The notes: generated from the letters alone by a model not told the origin. A stretch of DNA of 64,000 bases from Nitratiruptor sp. YY09-18 (GCF_016593235.1 NZ_AP023065.1:186001-250000), one strand, 5' to 3'. Shown: positions 28,377-38,677, numbered from the stretch's first letter. Translations and numbers: made by a program.

Positions 28377-29003
28377 ATGGCAAGATATAGAGGTCCAGTT
28401 GAAAAGATCGAAAGAAGATTAGGCGTAAGCCTAGCACTCAAAGGCGAAAGACGTCTTGCTGGGAAGAGTGCTCTTGATAAAAGACCATATCCTCCAGGGC
28501 AGCATGGTCAAAGAAGAAGTAAAATCAGTGAATATGGATTGCAGCTTCGTGAGAAGCAAAAAGCAAAGTTTATGTATGGTGTTGCTGAGAAGCAGTTTAG
28601 AAACCTCTTCAAAGAGGCGAACCGCATGGAAGGCAATACCGGGGAAAATCTCATTAGACTTCTTGAGCAAAGACTTGATAATGTTGTATATCGCATGGGA
28701 TTTGCAACAACAAGAAGATTTGCACGCCAGCTAGTCAATCATGGCCATGTACTTGTTGATGGTAAACGTGTAGATATACCATCTTACCGCGTAAAACCTG
28801 GTCAAAAAATCGAAATTCGCGAAAAGAGCAAAAACAATCCACAGATCCAAAGAGCACTTGAGCTAACAAATCAAACTGGTATAGCTCCTTGGGTAGATGT
28901 GGATAAAGACAAAGTCTTTGGAATCTTTACGAGAATTCCAGAGAGAGACGAAATCGAGATTCCAGTAGAAGAGCGTCTCATCGTCGAGCTATACTCTAAA
29001 TAA
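28377..29003 (+). CDS. rpsD: 30S ribosomal protein S4
   Basis: 208 residues, AGGAG upstream. [32 protein letters not shown] at the N-terminus and the S4 domain [34 protein letters not shown] primary 16S binder, and the known autoregulator of the alpha operon in E. coli. Confidence 0.98.
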   Translation: MARYRGPVEKIERRLGVSLALKGERRLAGKSALDKRPYPPGQHGQRRSKISEYGLQLREKQKAKFMYGVAEKQFRNLFKEANRMEGNTGENLIRLLEQRLDNVVYRMGFATTRRFARQLVNHGHVLVDGKRVDIPSYRVKPGQKIEIREKSKNNPQIQRALELTNQTGIAPWVDVDKDKVFGIFTRIPERDEIEIPVEERLIVELYSK

Positions 29004-29041
29004 TAGTGTAAGCTAAAATAAATTTATAAAGAGAGTTGGCT

Positions 29042-30037
29042 ATGAGTAAAATCAAAGTAAAACCGTCGGTTCCAACAAATATAGAGATTGAATCCATCAA
29101 AAACAATCATGCACGCCTCAATGTTTTCCCTTACGAAAAAGGGTATGCGATCTCTGTCGCACACCCACTTCGTAGACTCCTCCTTAGTGCTACAGTAGGG
29201 TATGCACCAATTGCTGTGCAGATTGAGGGAGTAAAACATGAGTTTGATAGTGTGCGTGGTATGTTGCAAGATGTTGCTGAGTTTATTATCAATCTCAAAA
29301 ATATCCGCTTCAAAATAAAAGATAGCGAAAAAGATCAAGTAACAGTTTCTTACTCTTTTGAGGGACCAAAAGAACTCACAGGTGCTGACCTTGTGAGTGA
29401 TGAGATCGATGTAGTTACTCCAGAAAACTTCCTTGCAACACTCAATGAAGATGCGAAACTCAACTTCTCTCTTATTGTGCATAAAGGAATCGGTTACGTT
29501 CCGAGTGAAGAGATTCGGCAAGAGGTTCCAGAGGGCTATATTGCACTCGATGCATTTTTTACACCGGTAAAAAAGGCTCTCTACAATATCGAGAATGTTT
29601 TGGTTGATGATAACCCAAACTATGAAAAAATTGTCTTTGATATCGAAACAGATGGTCAGATTGCCCCAGTGGATGCATTGAAAATGGCTCTTGAGGTGTT
29701 ACAAGGGCAGCTCGCAATTTTCAATGCGGAGATGACTGTTGTTGAGAGTGCACCAACTGCCAATGCACTCCTTGGTGACAATAGCCCACTGTTTCAAAAA
29801 ATTGATGTACTCAATCTTGGAGCAAGAAGCTACAATAGCCTCGAAAAAGCAGGTATCGAGTATGTTGGTGAACTAGCCATTTTGGATCAAAATGAGCTTA
29901 AAAATATCAAAAATCTTGGGAAAAAATCTATTGATGAGATTGTTGCGAGAATTGAAGAGTTTGGTATAGATACCTCTTCACTTACTCCTGAAGACAAAGA
30001 GGCTATACGAGCCAAAATTAACAAGCTAAAAGGATAA
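29042..30037 (+). CDS. rpoA: RNA polymerase alpha subunit
   Basis: 331 residues from ATG 29042; a TTG two codons upstream is less likely. The N-terminal assembly domain has HPLRRLLLSATVGYAPIAVQIEGVKHEFDS. The C-terminal domain (about 255-331) includes LNLGARSYNSLEKAGI and the DNA/activator-contacting LKNIKNLGKKSIDEIV. Confidence 0.98.
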   Translation: MSKIKVKPSVPTNIEIESIKNNHARLNVFPYEKGYAISVAHPLRRLLLSATVGYAPIAVQIEGVKHEFDSVRGMLQDVAEFIINLKNIRFKIKDSEKDQVTVSYSFEGPKELTGADLVSDEIDVVTPENFLATLNEDAKLNFSLIVHKGIGYVPSEEIRQEVPEGYIALDAFFTPVKKALYNIENVLVDDNPNYEKIVFDIETDGQIAPVDALKMALEVLQGQLAIFNAEMTVVESAPTANALLGDNSPLFQKIDVLNLGARSYNSLEKAGIEYVGELAILDQNELKNIKNLGKKSIDEIVARIEEFGIDTSSLTPEDKEAIRAKINKLKG

Positions 30038-30040
30038 GGA

Positions 30041-30391
30041 ATGAGACATAGACACGGATATAGAAAGCTTGGTCGTACTAGTTCTCATAGAAAAGCACTG
30101 CACAAAAACCTTGCTATTGCTTTGATTATCAATGAGAAGATCGAGACCACTGAAGCAAAAGCAAAAAGTCTTCGCAGCTTCATAGAAAAACTGATCACAA
30201 AAGCCAGAAAAGGTGACTTTAACGCACACAGAGCAGTATTTGCATATTTGCAGGATAAAGAAGCAACAAAAAAACTTGTAAATGAGATAGCTCCGCGATA
30301 TAAAGAGCGCAACGGTGGATATACAAGAATCACAAAAACTCGTGTAAGAAGAGGTGACGCAGCACCTCTAGCTTTCATCGAATTTGTTTAA
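30041..30391 (+). CDS. rplQ: 50S ribosomal protein L17
   Basis: 116 residues. [20 protein letters not shown] opens it and [23 protein letters not shown] closes it. Three bases after rpoA, last gene of the alpha run. Confidence 0.98.
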   Translation: MRHRHGYRKLGRTSSHRKALHKNLAIALIINEKIETTEAKAKSLRSFIEKLITKARKGDFNAHRAVFAYLQDKEATKKLVNEIAPRYKERNGGYTRITKTRVRRGDAAPLAFIEFV

Positions 30392-30394
30392 TTC

Positions 30395-30412
30395 TCAGGG
30401 GGCTCCCCCTGA
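30395..30412 (+). terminator. Terminator after rplQ
   Basis: TCAGGGGG and CCCCCTGA form a near-perfect GC-rich stem with a minimal loop directly after the rplQ stop. No strong T-run follows, so it may act as a pause or a 3'-end stabiliser as well. Confidence 0.6.
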
Positions 30413-30494
30413 AAATCCAATTAATTACTAAAATTTATCTCCTTTTAACCGAAAATAATCTATATTCCCTCACATCTCCCAAAAAAGGATTAGA

Positions 30495-30803
30495 ATGGAT
30501 TTCCCATTTACTGATGAGGATCTTTTGCCAGCTGTGCAAAACATAATCGATACAGAAATTAAACCTATGGTTGCACTTGATGGTGGTGATATAAAATTAT
30601 TAGGCGTTCGCAACGGCAAAGTCTTTGTCCAGTTAGGAGGAGCATGTGTTGGATGTAGTGCATCAGGTAACACGCTCAAATATGGAGTGGAGCGACAGCT
30701 CAAGATGAAAATACATCCAGATATTGAAGTAATCAATATCCCACAAGGATATGAAGATAAGTGGGAAGATATTGCAATGCAGTATGAAGGAGAGAATAGC
30801 TAA
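30495..30803 (+). CDS. NifU-domain Fe-S scaffold protein
   Basis: 102 residues, AAAGGA upstream. PMVALDGGDIKLLGV and GGACVGCSAS (CxxC, about residues 51-54) are the NifU C-terminal domain that carries a labile 4Fe-4S cluster for delivery to targets. Standalone Nfu proteins of this size are common in this phylum. One-base overlap with the next gene. Confidence 0.88.
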   Translation: MDFPFTDEDLLPAVQNIIDTEIKPMVALDGGDIKLLGVRNGKVFVQLGGACVGCSASGNTLKYGVERQLKMKIHPDIEVINIPQGYEDKWEDIAMQYEGENS

Positions 30804-31360
30804 TGCATATTGATGCATTGATGGAAAAAGCAACGAAACAGTTTTTACAAAAAAATTACCAAGAGGCTCTCGATGTTTTCTTAACAATTTTGCGCCAAGA
30901 GCCGCTGCACAAGCCAGCACAACTTGGCGTCATGCTCTGCGATCTTTTAGAGGAGGATGAAGAGGAGGCAGTAGCCCTTTTTGATTTTTATCTTGTGCTC
31001 AAGCAAGAGGCCGAAGAGGATGCAGAAGAGCGTGTTATTGAGATGATTCACTCACTTGATAAGGCACAAGAGGATCTTGCATCAATGCTTGAGCAAGAGA
31101 GCGTTTCAGCAATTGAGGGAATTGCATACAAGGATTTTAAGCGAATCGTACAAGAGCGTGGAAGTTTTAAAAGAGCTTTTGAAGATATCATGTTTAGCAC
31201 GAAGGTGATAATCACGCAAAAGAGCGACTTTTTTGACTTTTTGAATAACTTGTTAGAGTATGGTTTCAAAGATATTGCATATAGCTATTTAGAAGATGCA
31301 TCGAAACTCTATCCTGCTGATAGACGTTTACAAGAGTTTATGCAAAAGCTTAAGCAATGA
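30803..31360 (+). CDS. TPR-like helical protein, unknown function
   Basis: 185 residues, all-helical and acidic. ATKQFLQKNYQEALDVFLTILRQEPLHKPAQLGVML resembles a TPR pair, followed by a Glu-rich stretch and a C-terminal helical part with YLEDASKLYPADRRLQEF. No catalytic motif. It overlaps the Nfu gene upstream and murE downstream (4 bases). Confidence 0.7.
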   Translation: MHIDALMEKATKQFLQKNYQEALDVFLTILRQEPLHKPAQLGVMLCDLLEEDEEEAVALFDFYLVLKQEAEEDAEERVIEMIHSLDKAQEDLASMLEQESVSAIEGIAYKDFKRIVQERGSFKRAFEDIMFSTKVIITQKSDFFDFLNNLLEYGFKDIAYSYLEDASKLYPADRRLQEFMQKLKQ

Positions 31361-32631
31361 TTTATAAATTTGAGAACTTTAGTGTGACAGATAACACACA
31401 AGAGATAGATAGAGCCGACCTCTTTTTAAAAACAGCGCAAAATAACCGCTATATCAAAGAGCAGCCCCAAAATATCCTCATTCCAAAAGAGTTGATAGCA
31501 AAGCTTGATTTAAGCGATATACAAATTATTGGTGTCACTGGCACAAACGGTAAGACAACTACAAGTGCAGCTATCTACTCTTTGCTCAATGATTTAGGAT
31601 TGAAGAGTGCTTTGCAAGGTACGCGCGGCTTTTTCGTCGATGATGAACTCGTTGCTCCCAAAGGCCATACGACTCCATCAATTCTTGAGACTATTGTACA
31701 TATGTATGAAGCAAAAAAGCGAGGTGCTAGCTATTTTGTCATGGAGGTAAGTTCCCATGCAATAGCGCAGCAACGCATCGAAAATTTAGCGTTTGCGCTC
31801 AAAGTTTTTACCAATATTTCGCAAGATCATCTTGACTATCATAAAAGCATGCAAAGTTACATCGCCACAAAAAGCTCTTTTTTTGCAGATGAGACTTTGA
31901 AACTCATAAACAAAGATGATAAAAATATCGAGTTTAATGTAAAAAATGCTCGCACATATGCACTTGAGACTACAGCTACCTATCAAATAGTTGCATACTC
32001 CCTTGAAGGCGGTATCAGTGCAGTATTGCAACATGGCAGCGAAATGGTAGATTTTTACTCTCCATTGCTCGGTCTTTTTAATCTCTACAACATCACTGCC
32101 GCAATTGGGGCGGTCCATATGCTCACAAATCTTCCTCTTGAAGATATTGTGCAGGAGGTGAAGCATTTTGGAGGGGTTCGCGGTCGCATGGAGATTGCAA
32201 GTACCAAGCCCTTAGTAATAGTAGATTTTGCACACACTCCTGATGGGATGCAAAAGGTATTTGAATCATTTCCTGGCAAAAAGATTGTAGCTCTCTTTGG
32301 TGCCGGCGGTGATAGGGATAGATCCAAAAGAGCTCTTATGGGCAATGTTGCAAGCAGGTTTTGCACCAAAATCTATCTCACAGCTGACAATCCTCGCAGT
32401 GAAGATGTAATGCAAATAATAGACGATATCAAAAAAGGTATCACTACAAATATTCCTATTATTATCAATCCCAATAGAGCAGAAGCGATTAAAGAGGCTT
32501 TAGATAACTTAGAAGAGGATGAGATACTTCTTATTCTTGGCAAAGGAGATGAGGAGTATATTGAGATAGATGGAGAGAAAATTCCATACAGTGATCGTGA
32601 AACTGTTGAAGCGTTAATGAGAAGTAATTGA
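31357..32631 (+). CDS. murE: UDP-MurNAc-tripeptide ligase (meso-DAP adding)
   Basis: 424 residues, shorter than E. coli MurE (495) because the N-terminal UDP-binding domain is reduced, as seen in relatives. GVTGTNGKTTTSAAIY (about 59-74) is the ATP loop. DNPRSED is the recognition motif for meso-diaminopimelate, so the peptidoglycan is probably the DAP type. Central-domain signatures are SSHAIAQQRIENLAF and FTNISQDHLDYH. Confidence 0.93.
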   Translation: MIYKFENFSVTDNTQEIDRADLFLKTAQNNRYIKEQPQNILIPKELIAKLDLSDIQIIGVTGTNGKTTTSAAIYSLLNDLGLKSALQGTRGFFVDDELVAPKGHTTPSILETIVHMYEAKKRGASYFVMEVSSHAIAQQRIENLAFALKVFTNISQDHLDYHKSMQSYIATKSSFFADETLKLINKDDKNIEFNVKNARTYALETTATYQIVAYSLEGGISAVLQHGSEMVDFYSPLLGLFNLYNITAAIGAVHMLTNLPLEDIVQEVKHFGGVRGRMEIASTKPLVIVDFAHTPDGMQKVFESFPGKKIVALFGAGGDRDRSKRALMGNVASRFCTKIYLTADNPRSEDVMQIIDDIKKGITTNIPIIINPNRAEAIKEALDNLEEDEILLILGKGDEEYIEIDGEKIPYSDRETVEALMRSN

Positions 32632-32704
32632 AAATTATCAATTTAATCTAAATTTCGCATGATAAAATTCAGACAAATTTTGTATGATTTAAAAGGAGAG
32701 CAAT

Positions 32705-33091
32705 ATGGGTATTCCACAACCAACATTCTATATTTTCAAGTGTGAGCAGTCAGCTCCTCCAGGATTTCCAAAGCCAAGCTGTGTAAGCCAAAACAATCCA
32801 GAAAGTCAGCAGCTCTTTCAATATCTTGCGCAAAAACTTATGGAAAAAGGGATTATTGCTGCAGTACAGCCAGTGCGTACAGGGTGTCTCAATAGATGTC
32901 AGCTAGGTCCTGTTATGCTCGTAGAGCCAGGACACCACATGTATGTTGGACTAGATAAGCAAAAAATTGATAGAATTATAGAGGAGCATATAATTGGTGG
33001 CACACCAGTTGAAGAGTATCTGATTCCACAAGAGTACTGGGATGAGCCTATGAGTATCGCAGATGTTATTAAAATGGCAGGCGGAGCGTAA
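32705..33091 (+). CDS. Thioredoxin-like 2Fe-2S ferredoxin
   Basis: 128 residues, AAAAGGAGAG upstream. Cys residues in [16 protein letters not shown] and [18 protein letters not shown] match the four-Cys pattern of thioredoxin-fold 2Fe-2S proteins. Electron carrier; partner unknown. [17 protein letters not shown] is typical. Two bases before panD. Confidence 0.85.
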   Translation: MGIPQPTFYIFKCEQSAPPGFPKPSCVSQNNPESQQLFQYLAQKLMEKGIIAAVQPVRTGCLNRCQLGPVMLVEPGHHMYVGLDKQKIDRIIEEHIIGGTPVEEYLIPQEYWDEPMSIADVIKMAGGA

Positions 33092-33093
33092 AG

Positions 33094-33459
33094 ATGATGA
33101 TCGAGATGCTCTATAGCAAGATTCATAGAGCTACTGTGACGGATGCCAACCTTAACTACGTTGGCTCCATCACTATTGATGAAGAGCTAATGGAAGCCGC
33201 AAAGCTTAGAGTTGGCCAAAAGGTAGATGTGCTCAATATTAACAATGGCGAGCGCTTCCAGACATACGTGATCAAAGGTGAGCGAGGAAAAAAAGAGATT
33301 TGCCTCAATGGTGCAGCAGCACGCAAAGCGCATCCAGGAGATAAGGTTATCATAGTAGCATATGCGCAATATAACCACGAAGAGCTTCAAAACTATGAGC
33401 CCACTATCGTTTTGGTTGATGATGAAAATAATATCGAAGAGATTCTCAATGATATGTAG
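33094..33459 (+). CDS. panD: Aspartate 1-decarboxylase
   Basis: 121 residues from ATG 33094, the start that lines up with Helicobacter PanD ([15 protein letters not shown]). It makes beta-alanine for pantothenate. The precursor self-cleaves at Gly-Ser in YVGSITID, generating the pyruvoyl group. [20 protein letters not shown] is conserved. Confidence 0.95.
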   Translation: MMIEMLYSKIHRATVTDANLNYVGSITIDEELMEAAKLRVGQKVDVLNINNGERFQTYVIKGERGKKEICLNGAAARKAHPGDKVIIVAYAQYNHEELQNYEPTIVLVDDENNIEEILNDM

Positions 33460-33467
33460 GATATGCT

Positions 33468-33779
33468 ATGTTTGATAAGTTTGATTTAGGTGAGCTTGGA
33501 AAAGTCTTTGAAGAGATTCAAGAAAAAGCAAAAAAACTCCAAGAAGAGAGCGAAAAGAAGACTTTTACTGCCAAAAGTGGCGGCGGCTTGGTGCAAGTAA
33601 GCGCAAATGGAAAAGGGGAAATTATCGATATAGAGATTGATGATTCGCTGCTTGAAGATAAAGAGTCTCTTCAAATACTTTTGATAAGTGCGATAAACGA
33701 TGTTTTGAAAATGGTAGAAGAGGATAAGCAAAAGAGCGCAATGAATCTTATGAATCCCTCAATATTCGGAAGCAATTGA
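33468..33779 (+). CDS. ybaB: YbaB/EbfC nucleoid-associated protein
   Basis: 103 residues. Two charged helices flank [22 protein letters not shown], the family strand region, giving the tweezer-shaped dimer. Binds DNA with modest specificity. Its TGA overlaps the ATG of ispA. Confidence 0.88.
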   Translation: MFDKFDLGELGKVFEEIQEKAKKLQEESEKKTFTAKSGGGLVQVSANGKGEIIDIEIDDSLLEDKESLQILLISAINDVLKMVEEDKQKSAMNLMNPSIFGSN

Positions 33780-34645
33780 TGGATCTTCTTGAGAGTTTTG
33801 AAGAGTATCTTCACCAAAACCCGATCCAGATAAAAACTTTTCATCCCTTTTACCAAGAGGCTCTCAACTACATGCTTCAAGGTGGTGGGAAGCGGTTTCG
33901 TCCTTTGCTGCTCTTGCACGTAGTACAAGCGTATGAGCCACTTCTTGTTCCTTCTGCTATGCCTGTAGCTTTAGCGTTAGAGATTTTCCATACCTATTCA
34001 CTTATTCATGATGATCTCCCTGTGATGGATGATGCTGCGCTTCGTAGAGGCAAAGAGACGCTCCATAAAAAATATGATGAGCTCACAGCTGTACTTGTCG
34101 GCGATGCTCTCAATACACATGCTTTTTATCTCATTTCCTCTGCACCTTTGCATCCTCAAACAAAGAGCGAGCTTACAAAAATTCTTGCAATCAATGGCGG
34201 TGCGGATGGTATGGTGCATGGACAGATTCTAGATTGCTACTTTGAGGATAAAAGGCTAACTATCGAAGAGCTCAAGACGCTTCACTGCAACAAAACAGCA
34301 AAACTTATCGCTGCAAGTTTGCAAATGGGAGGAGTTATTGCAGATCTTGATCCAAAGAAAGCTAATGAGCTTTACGATTTTGGAATCGAGCTTGGAATAC
34401 TCTTCCAGATTCAAGACGATATCATCGATGCAATCTGTTCTAGCGAAGAGGCTGGCAAGACCACGCAAAATGATACGCACAAAAACTCATTTATCAATCT
34501 CTTAGGTTTGGAAAAATCTCTCCAGGAGGCAGATAGATATGCAGTTGCGTTAGAGAAAAAACTTGCTTCATTTGATGAAAAATTGCAACAAAATCTTGCT
34601 ACACTTCTCCAAAAATATCTCTATAGACACAAAAAGGAATGTTGA
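33779..34645 (+). CDS. ispA: Polyprenyl synthase (farnesyl/geranyl diphosphate synthase)
   Basis: 288 residues from ATG 33779. First aspartate-rich motif DDLPVMDD followed by AALRRGKETLHKKY, second motif QIQDDIIDA. It elongates isoprenyl diphosphates for quinone and carrier lipids; chain length cannot be set from sequence alone. Stop overlaps the tkt start. Confidence 0.9.
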   Translation: MDLLESFEEYLHQNPIQIKTFHPFYQEALNYMLQGGGKRFRPLLLLHVVQAYEPLLVPSAMPVALALEIFHTYSLIHDDLPVMDDAALRRGKETLHKKYDELTAVLVGDALNTHAFYLISSAPLHPQTKSELTKILAINGGADGMVHGQILDCYFEDKRLTIEELKTLHCNKTAKLIAASLQMGGVIADLDPKKANELYDFGIELGILFQIQDDIIDAICSSEEAGKTTQNDTHKNSFINLLGLEKSLQEADRYAVALEKKLASFDEKLQQNLATLLQKYLYRHKKEC

Positions 34646-36585
34646 TGGATACAAAAATGCTCAAAAAAATGGCTGATACAGTACGCTTTTTGGGACTTGA
34701 TATGATTCAAAAGGCCAATAGCGGCCACCCAGGTGTAGTACTAGGGCTTGCAGATGTTGCAGTTGTGCTCTCACGGCACCTTCGCCACAATCCCAAAAAT
34801 CCCAAATGGCTCAATCGCGATCGCCTAGTTTTTAGTGGAGGGCACGCTACAGGACTCATCTATTCACTGCTTTATCTTTGGGGATACGATCTAACGCTAG
34901 AGGATCTCAAAGAGTTTCGCCAGTTTGGAAGCAAAACGCCAGGTCACCCAGAGTATGGACACACCCCTGGAGTCGAAATTACCACTGGACCGCTGGGACA
35001 AGGTGTTGCCAATGCTGTTGGTATGGCAATGGCAAGCAAATATCTCGCAAGACTTCTCAACACTGAAACTACCAAAATAATAGATCATTATGTCTACTGC
35101 TTGTGTGGTGATGGAGATTTAGAAGAGGGGATCAGCTATGAAGCATGTGCACTAGCTGGAAGATTTGAGCTTGATAACTTAATAATGATCTATGATAGCA
35201 ACCATATCACGATTGAAGGTGATACATCTTTGGCTTGGAATGAGGATGTCAAGAGAAGATTTGAAGCCCAAAACTGGGAAGTGACAGAAGTAGATGGTCA
35301 CGACTATGAAGATATCGATGCGGCTATTCGCTGGGCTAAAAAGCGTAAAAAACCAGTGCTCATCATCGCACATACTACAATTGCCAAGGGAAGCTGCAAA
35401 TATGAGGGTGATCCGCACTCACACGGTGCACCACTTGGTGAAGATGATATACGTTGCGCTAAAGAAAAAGCAGGATTTCCTCCAGATGAGAAGTTCTATG
35501 TACCAGAAGATGTACTTGCGCGATTTCGCTGTGCAGTAGAGAAGGGTGAACTTGCCGAGAGAGAGTGGAAAAAACTCCTCATCGAGTCTCCATATAAAGA
35601 GCAAAATGAGATTTTGGAAAAACTCCAAAATCCAGATTTCAATGCAATCGAGTGGCCAGAGTTTGAATCTGGAAGCATGATAGCTACTCGTGATAGTAAT
35701 GGAAAGATTCTCAACGCAATTGCCAAAGCACTCCCTGGCTTTGTAGGGGGAAGTGCAGACCTTGCCCCATCAAACAAGACATATTTACAGGATATGGGGG
35801 ATTTTCCGAACGGCAAAAACTTCCATTTTGGTGTGCGTGAGCACGCAATGGGAGCGATCACCAATGGTATGGCTGCTTATGGGCTGCTCATACCCTTTAA
35901 TGCAACATTTTTCGTCTTTAGCGATTACCAAAAAGCGGCTGTACGTATAGCAGCTCTCTCAAAACTCAAAAACTACTTCATTTGGACACATGATAGTATC
36001 GGTGTTGGAGAAGATGGTCCAACACATCAGCCAATCGAGCAGCTTACAACCTTTAGAGCGTTACCACACTTTTATACTTTCAGACCAGCAGATGCTACTG
36101 AAAATATTGAGTGTTGGAAAGTGGCATTAAAACTTGATAAACCATGCGGATTTGTGCTCAGTCGCCAAAAGCTCAAAACTCTCAAGCCGAAGAGAGATTA
36201 TGGTGACCCAAGTCGCGGGGGATACATTATCAAAAAAAGAGACAATGCGGTTATTACTCTTGCAGCATCTGGTAGTGAAGTGATGCTTGCACTCCAAGCT
36301 GGCTGTCATCTTGAAGAGCAAGGCATCAATGCAAATATAGTGAGTATGCCATGTATGGAGCTCTTTTTGGAACAAGACAAAGAGTATCAAAAAACTGTTT
36401 TTGATCCATCTACAAAAGTGCTAGCAATCGAAGCAGCGAGCGCAATTGAGTGGTATCGCTTTGCAGATGCAACTATAAGCATGGAAAATCGCTTCGGAGC
36501 AAGTGGACCTGGAGATGTTCTTTTCAAAGAGTTTGGCTTTACAATAAGCAATGTAGTGGAAAAAGCTAAAGAGATTTTGGGATAG
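34645..36585 (+). CDS. tkt: Transketolase
   Basis: 646 residues from ATG 34645, which sits 6 bases after AAGGA; the ATG at 34639 touches that box. Thiamine diphosphate site: GDGDLEEGISYEAC near 155. Catalytic His residues appear in NSGHPG and GHATGLIYSLL, and HDSIGVGEDGPTHQPIEQL is the pyrimidine-domain signature. Non-oxidative pentose phosphate pathway. The TAG stop lies inside a hairpin. Confidence 0.95.
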   Translation: MDTKMLKKMADTVRFLGLDMIQKANSGHPGVVLGLADVAVVLSRHLRHNPKNPKWLNRDRLVFSGGHATGLIYSLLYLWGYDLTLEDLKEFRQFGSKTPGHPEYGHTPGVEITTGPLGQGVANAVGMAMASKYLARLLNTETTKIIDHYVYCLCGDGDLEEGISYEACALAGRFELDNLIMIYDSNHITIEGDTSLAWNEDVKRRFEAQNWEVTEVDGHDYEDIDAAIRWAKKRKKPVLIIAHTTIAKGSCKYEGDPHSHGAPLGEDDIRCAKEKAGFPPDEKFYVPEDVLARFRCAVEKGELAEREWKKLLIESPYKEQNEILEKLQNPDFNAIEWPEFESGSMIATRDSNGKILNAIAKALPGFVGGSADLAPSNKTYLQDMGDFPNGKNFHFGVREHAMGAITNGMAAYGLLIPFNATFFVFSDYQKAAVRIAALSKLKNYFIWTHDSIGVGEDGPTHQPIEQLTTFRALPHFYTFRPADATENIECWKVALKLDKPCGFVLSRQKLKTLKPKRDYGDPSRGGYIIKKRDNAVITLAASGSEVMLALQAGCHLEEQGINANIVSMPCMELFLEQDKEYQKTVFDPSTKVLAIEAASAIEWYRFADATISMENRFGASGPGDVLFKEFGFTISNVVEKAKEILG

Positions 36586-36598
36586 ACTCCTCTATCCC
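36579..36598 (+). terminator. Terminator overlapping the tkt stop codon
   Basis: GGGATAG (36579-36585), loop ACTCCT, CTATCCC (36592-36598): perfect 7-bp stem followed by TT. The stop codon of tkt is the end of the left arm. It separates tkt from the tRNA promoter, whose -35 begins at the next base. Confidence 0.6.
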
Positions 36599-36627
36599 TT
36601 GACATTTAAAAAAAATATTTGTAAAAT
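36599..36627 (+). promoter_or_regulatory. Near-consensus promoter of the tRNA cluster
   Basis: TTGACA (36599-36604), 17-base spacer, TAAAAT (36622-36627), and tRNA-Thr starts 20 bases later. The only promoter seen here with a perfect -35. Confidence 0.8.
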
Positions 36628-36646
36628 TTCACCCACATTCATTGAT

Positions 36647-36723
36647 GCCGGTGTAGCTCAGTTGGCTAGAGCAGCTGATTTGTAATCAGCAGGTCGGGGG
36701 TTCGAGTCCCTTCACCGGCTCCA
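36647..36723 (+). tRNA. tRNA-Thr (anticodon TGT)
   Basis: Acceptor GCCGGTG/CACCGGC, anticodon stem GCTGA/TCAGC with loop TTTGTAA, T arm GGGTTCGAGTCCC-like, encoded CCA. Confidence 0.96.
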
Positions 36724-36751
36724 TGTTTTTTCAGCGTTTGACCAGTAACAA

Positions 36752-36837
36752 GGTGGGATACCCAAGTGGCCAACGGGGGCAGACTGTAAATCTGCTGGCT
36801 TTCGCCTTCGGAGGTTCGAATCCTCCTCCCACCACCA
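36752..36837 (+). tRNA. tRNA-Tyr (anticodon GTA)
   Basis: Acceptor GGTGGGA/TCCCACC, anticodon loop CTGTAAA, and a long variable arm (GGCTTTCGCC region), typical of bacterial tRNA-Tyr. CCA encoded. Confidence 0.96.
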
Positions 36838-36841
36838 TGAC

Positions 36842-36918
36842 GCGGGAGTAGCTCAGTTGGCTAGAGCATCAGCCTTCCAAGCTGAGGGTCGCGGGTTCGA
36901 GTCCCGTCTCCCGCTCCA
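36842..36918 (+). tRNA. tRNA-Gly (anticodon TCC)
   Basis: Acceptor GCGGGAG/CTCCCGC, anticodon loop CTTCCAA, CCA encoded. Four bases after tRNA-Tyr, so co-transcribed. Confidence 0.96.
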
Positions 36919-37004
36919 AACTGGGAGCTGAACTAATGTAGCTTCTTGTTTCCTACATAGTTTATGCTTCCGAAAAATATTGTGCTAGTCAAAGACGTGA
37001 ATAT

Positions 37005-37079
<75 letters not shown>

Positions 37080-37125
37080 TTCACTGATGCTATTTGTAAC
37101 TATTTGGGTGTTTATTATTTTTTGA

Positions 37126-37131
37126 TATAAT
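37126..37131 (+). promoter_or_regulatory. -10 box for tuf
   Basis: TATAAT with GAT just before it, about 36 bases ahead of the tuf ATG. GGAGGA is the ribosome binding site. Confidence 0.6.
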
Positions 37132-37166
37132 ACGCCCGTTATTTTAATACCATATGGAGGAAGATT

Positions 37167-38366
37167 ATGGCAAAAGAAAAGTTCGTCAAAACTAAGCCGC
37201 ACGTCAACATCGGTACTATCGGACACGTTGACCACGGTAAAACTACACTTACTGCTGCGATTACTGCAGTTCTAGCAGAAAAAGGTTACGCAGAAAAAAG
37301 AGATTATGATCAAATCGACAATGCACCAGAAGAGAGAGAAAGAGGTATCACTATCGCTACTTCTCACGTTGAGTATGAAACAGACAAGAGACACTATGCA
37401 CACGTAGACTGTCCAGGTCACGCTGACTACGTTAAAAACATGATTACTGGTGCAGCGCAAATGGATGGTGCTATTCTTGTTGTTTCTGCAGCAGATGGTC
37501 CTATGCCACAAACTCGTGAGCACATCCTTCTTGCACGCCAAGTTGGTGTTCCTTACATCGTAGTATTCTTGAACAAAGAAGATATGGTTGATGATCCAGA
37601 GCTTCTTGAACTTGTTGAAATGGAAGTTCGTGAACTTCTTAACGAATATGATTTTCCAGGAGATGATGTTCCTGTAATTGCAGGTTCTGCTCTTAAAGCT
37701 TTGGAAGAAGCAAAAGCTGGACAACTCGGTGAATGGAGCGAAAAAATCCTCAAGCTTATGGATGCTGTTGATGAGTACATCCCAACTCCTGAGCGCGATA
37801 TCGATAAGCCATTCTTGATGCCAATCGAAGACGTTTTCTCAATCTCTGGACGTGGTACGGTTGTTACTGGTAGAATTGAAAGAGGTGTCGTAAAAGTTGG
37901 TGATGAAATCGAGATCGTAGGCCTTCGCCCAACACAAAAAACAACAGTAACTGGCGTTGAGATGTTTAGAAAAGAGCTTGACCAAGGTGAAGCTGGTGAC
38001 AATGTTGGTGTACTTCTAAGAGGTACTAAAAAAGAAGAGGTAGAAAGAGGTCAAGTTCTTGCGCAACCAGGAACAATTACACCACATACTAAATTTGAAG
38101 CTGAAATTTACGTACTTACAAAAGAGGAAGGTGGACGCCATACTCCATTCTTCAGCGGTTATAGACCACAATTCTACGTACGTACAACTGACGTAACTGG
38201 TACAATTACATTGCCAGAGGGCGTTGAAATGGTTATGCCTGGTGACAACGTAAAAATCAACGCTGAGCTTATCGCACCAATCGCACTTGAAGAGGGTACG
38301 AGATTTGCTATCCGTGAGGGTGGTAGAACTGTTGGTGCAGGTGTTGTAAGTAAAATCATCGAATAA
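37167..38366 (+). CDS. tuf: Elongation factor Tu
   Basis: 399 residues, full length. G1 motif GHVDHGKTT, switch [27 protein letters not shown] and SALKA base-recognition motifs, then the two beta-barrel domains. It delivers aminoacyl-tRNA to the ribosome. Codon choice appears uniform, as expected of a very highly expressed gene. The only tuf in this window. Confidence 0.99.
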   Translation: MAKEKFVKTKPHVNIGTIGHVDHGKTTLTAAITAVLAEKGYAEKRDYDQIDNAPEERERGITIATSHVEYETDKRHYAHVDCPGHADYVKNMITGAAQMDGAILVVSAADGPMPQTREHILLARQVGVPYIVVFLNKEDMVDDPELLELVEMEVRELLNEYDFPGDDVPVIAGSALKALEEAKAGQLGEWSEKILKLMDAVDEYIPTPERDIDKPFLMPIEDVFSISGRGTVVTGRIERGVVKVGDEIEIVGLRPTQKTTVTGVEMFRKELDQGEAGDNVGVLLRGTKKEEVERGQVLAQPGTITPHTKFEAEIYVLTKEEGGRHTPFFSGYRPQFYVRTTDVTGTITLPEGVEMVMPGDNVKINAELIAPIALEEGTRFAIREGGRTVGAGVVSKIIE

Positions 38367-38369
38367 TTC

Positions 38370-38386
38370 ATGGGGCTTTGCCCCAT
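38370..38386 (+). terminator. Hairpin between tuf and rpmG
   Basis: ATGGGGC, loop TTT, GCCCCAT: perfect 7-bp stem right after the tuf stop, without a T-run. Probably a 3'-end stabiliser or partial terminator that keeps tuf mRNA above its downstream genes. Confidence 0.5.
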
Positions 38387-38405
38387 CACTATGTAAGGGT
38401 AAAAG

Positions 38406-38558
38406 ATGAGAGATATCATTCACTTGGCATGCGAAAAGTGTGGAAGGAGAAACTACCACACGACAAAAAACAAAAAAACGCATCCTGAAAAGTTTGAAAT
38501 AAAAAAATATTGCAAGTTTTGTAAACAACACACAGTGCATAAAGAGGCAAAACTTTAA
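38406..38558 (+). CDS. rpmG: 50S ribosomal protein L33
   Basis: 50 residues: [21 protein letters not shown], then ending [16 protein letters not shown]. Two CxxC pairs mark the zinc-binding form. Located between tuf and tRNA-Trp, as in other Campylobacterota. Confidence 0.97.
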   Translation: MRDIIHLACEKCGRRNYHTTKNKKTHPEKFEIKKYCKFCKQHTVHKEAKL

Positions 38559-38588
38559 GGTAAAAGCATCTGGCTTTTACCTTCATAT

Positions 38589-38664
38589 AGGGCAGTAGCT
38601 CAGTTGGTAGAGCAACGGTCTCCAAAACCGTTGGCCGGGGGTTCGAGTCCCTCCTGCCCTGCCA
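38589..38664 (+). tRNA. tRNA-Trp (anticodon CCA)
   Basis: Acceptor AGGGCAG/CTGCCCT, anticodon loop CTCCAAA, CCA encoded. Lies between rpmG and secE. Confidence 0.96.
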
Positions 38665-38677
38665 TATAAGGATAAAC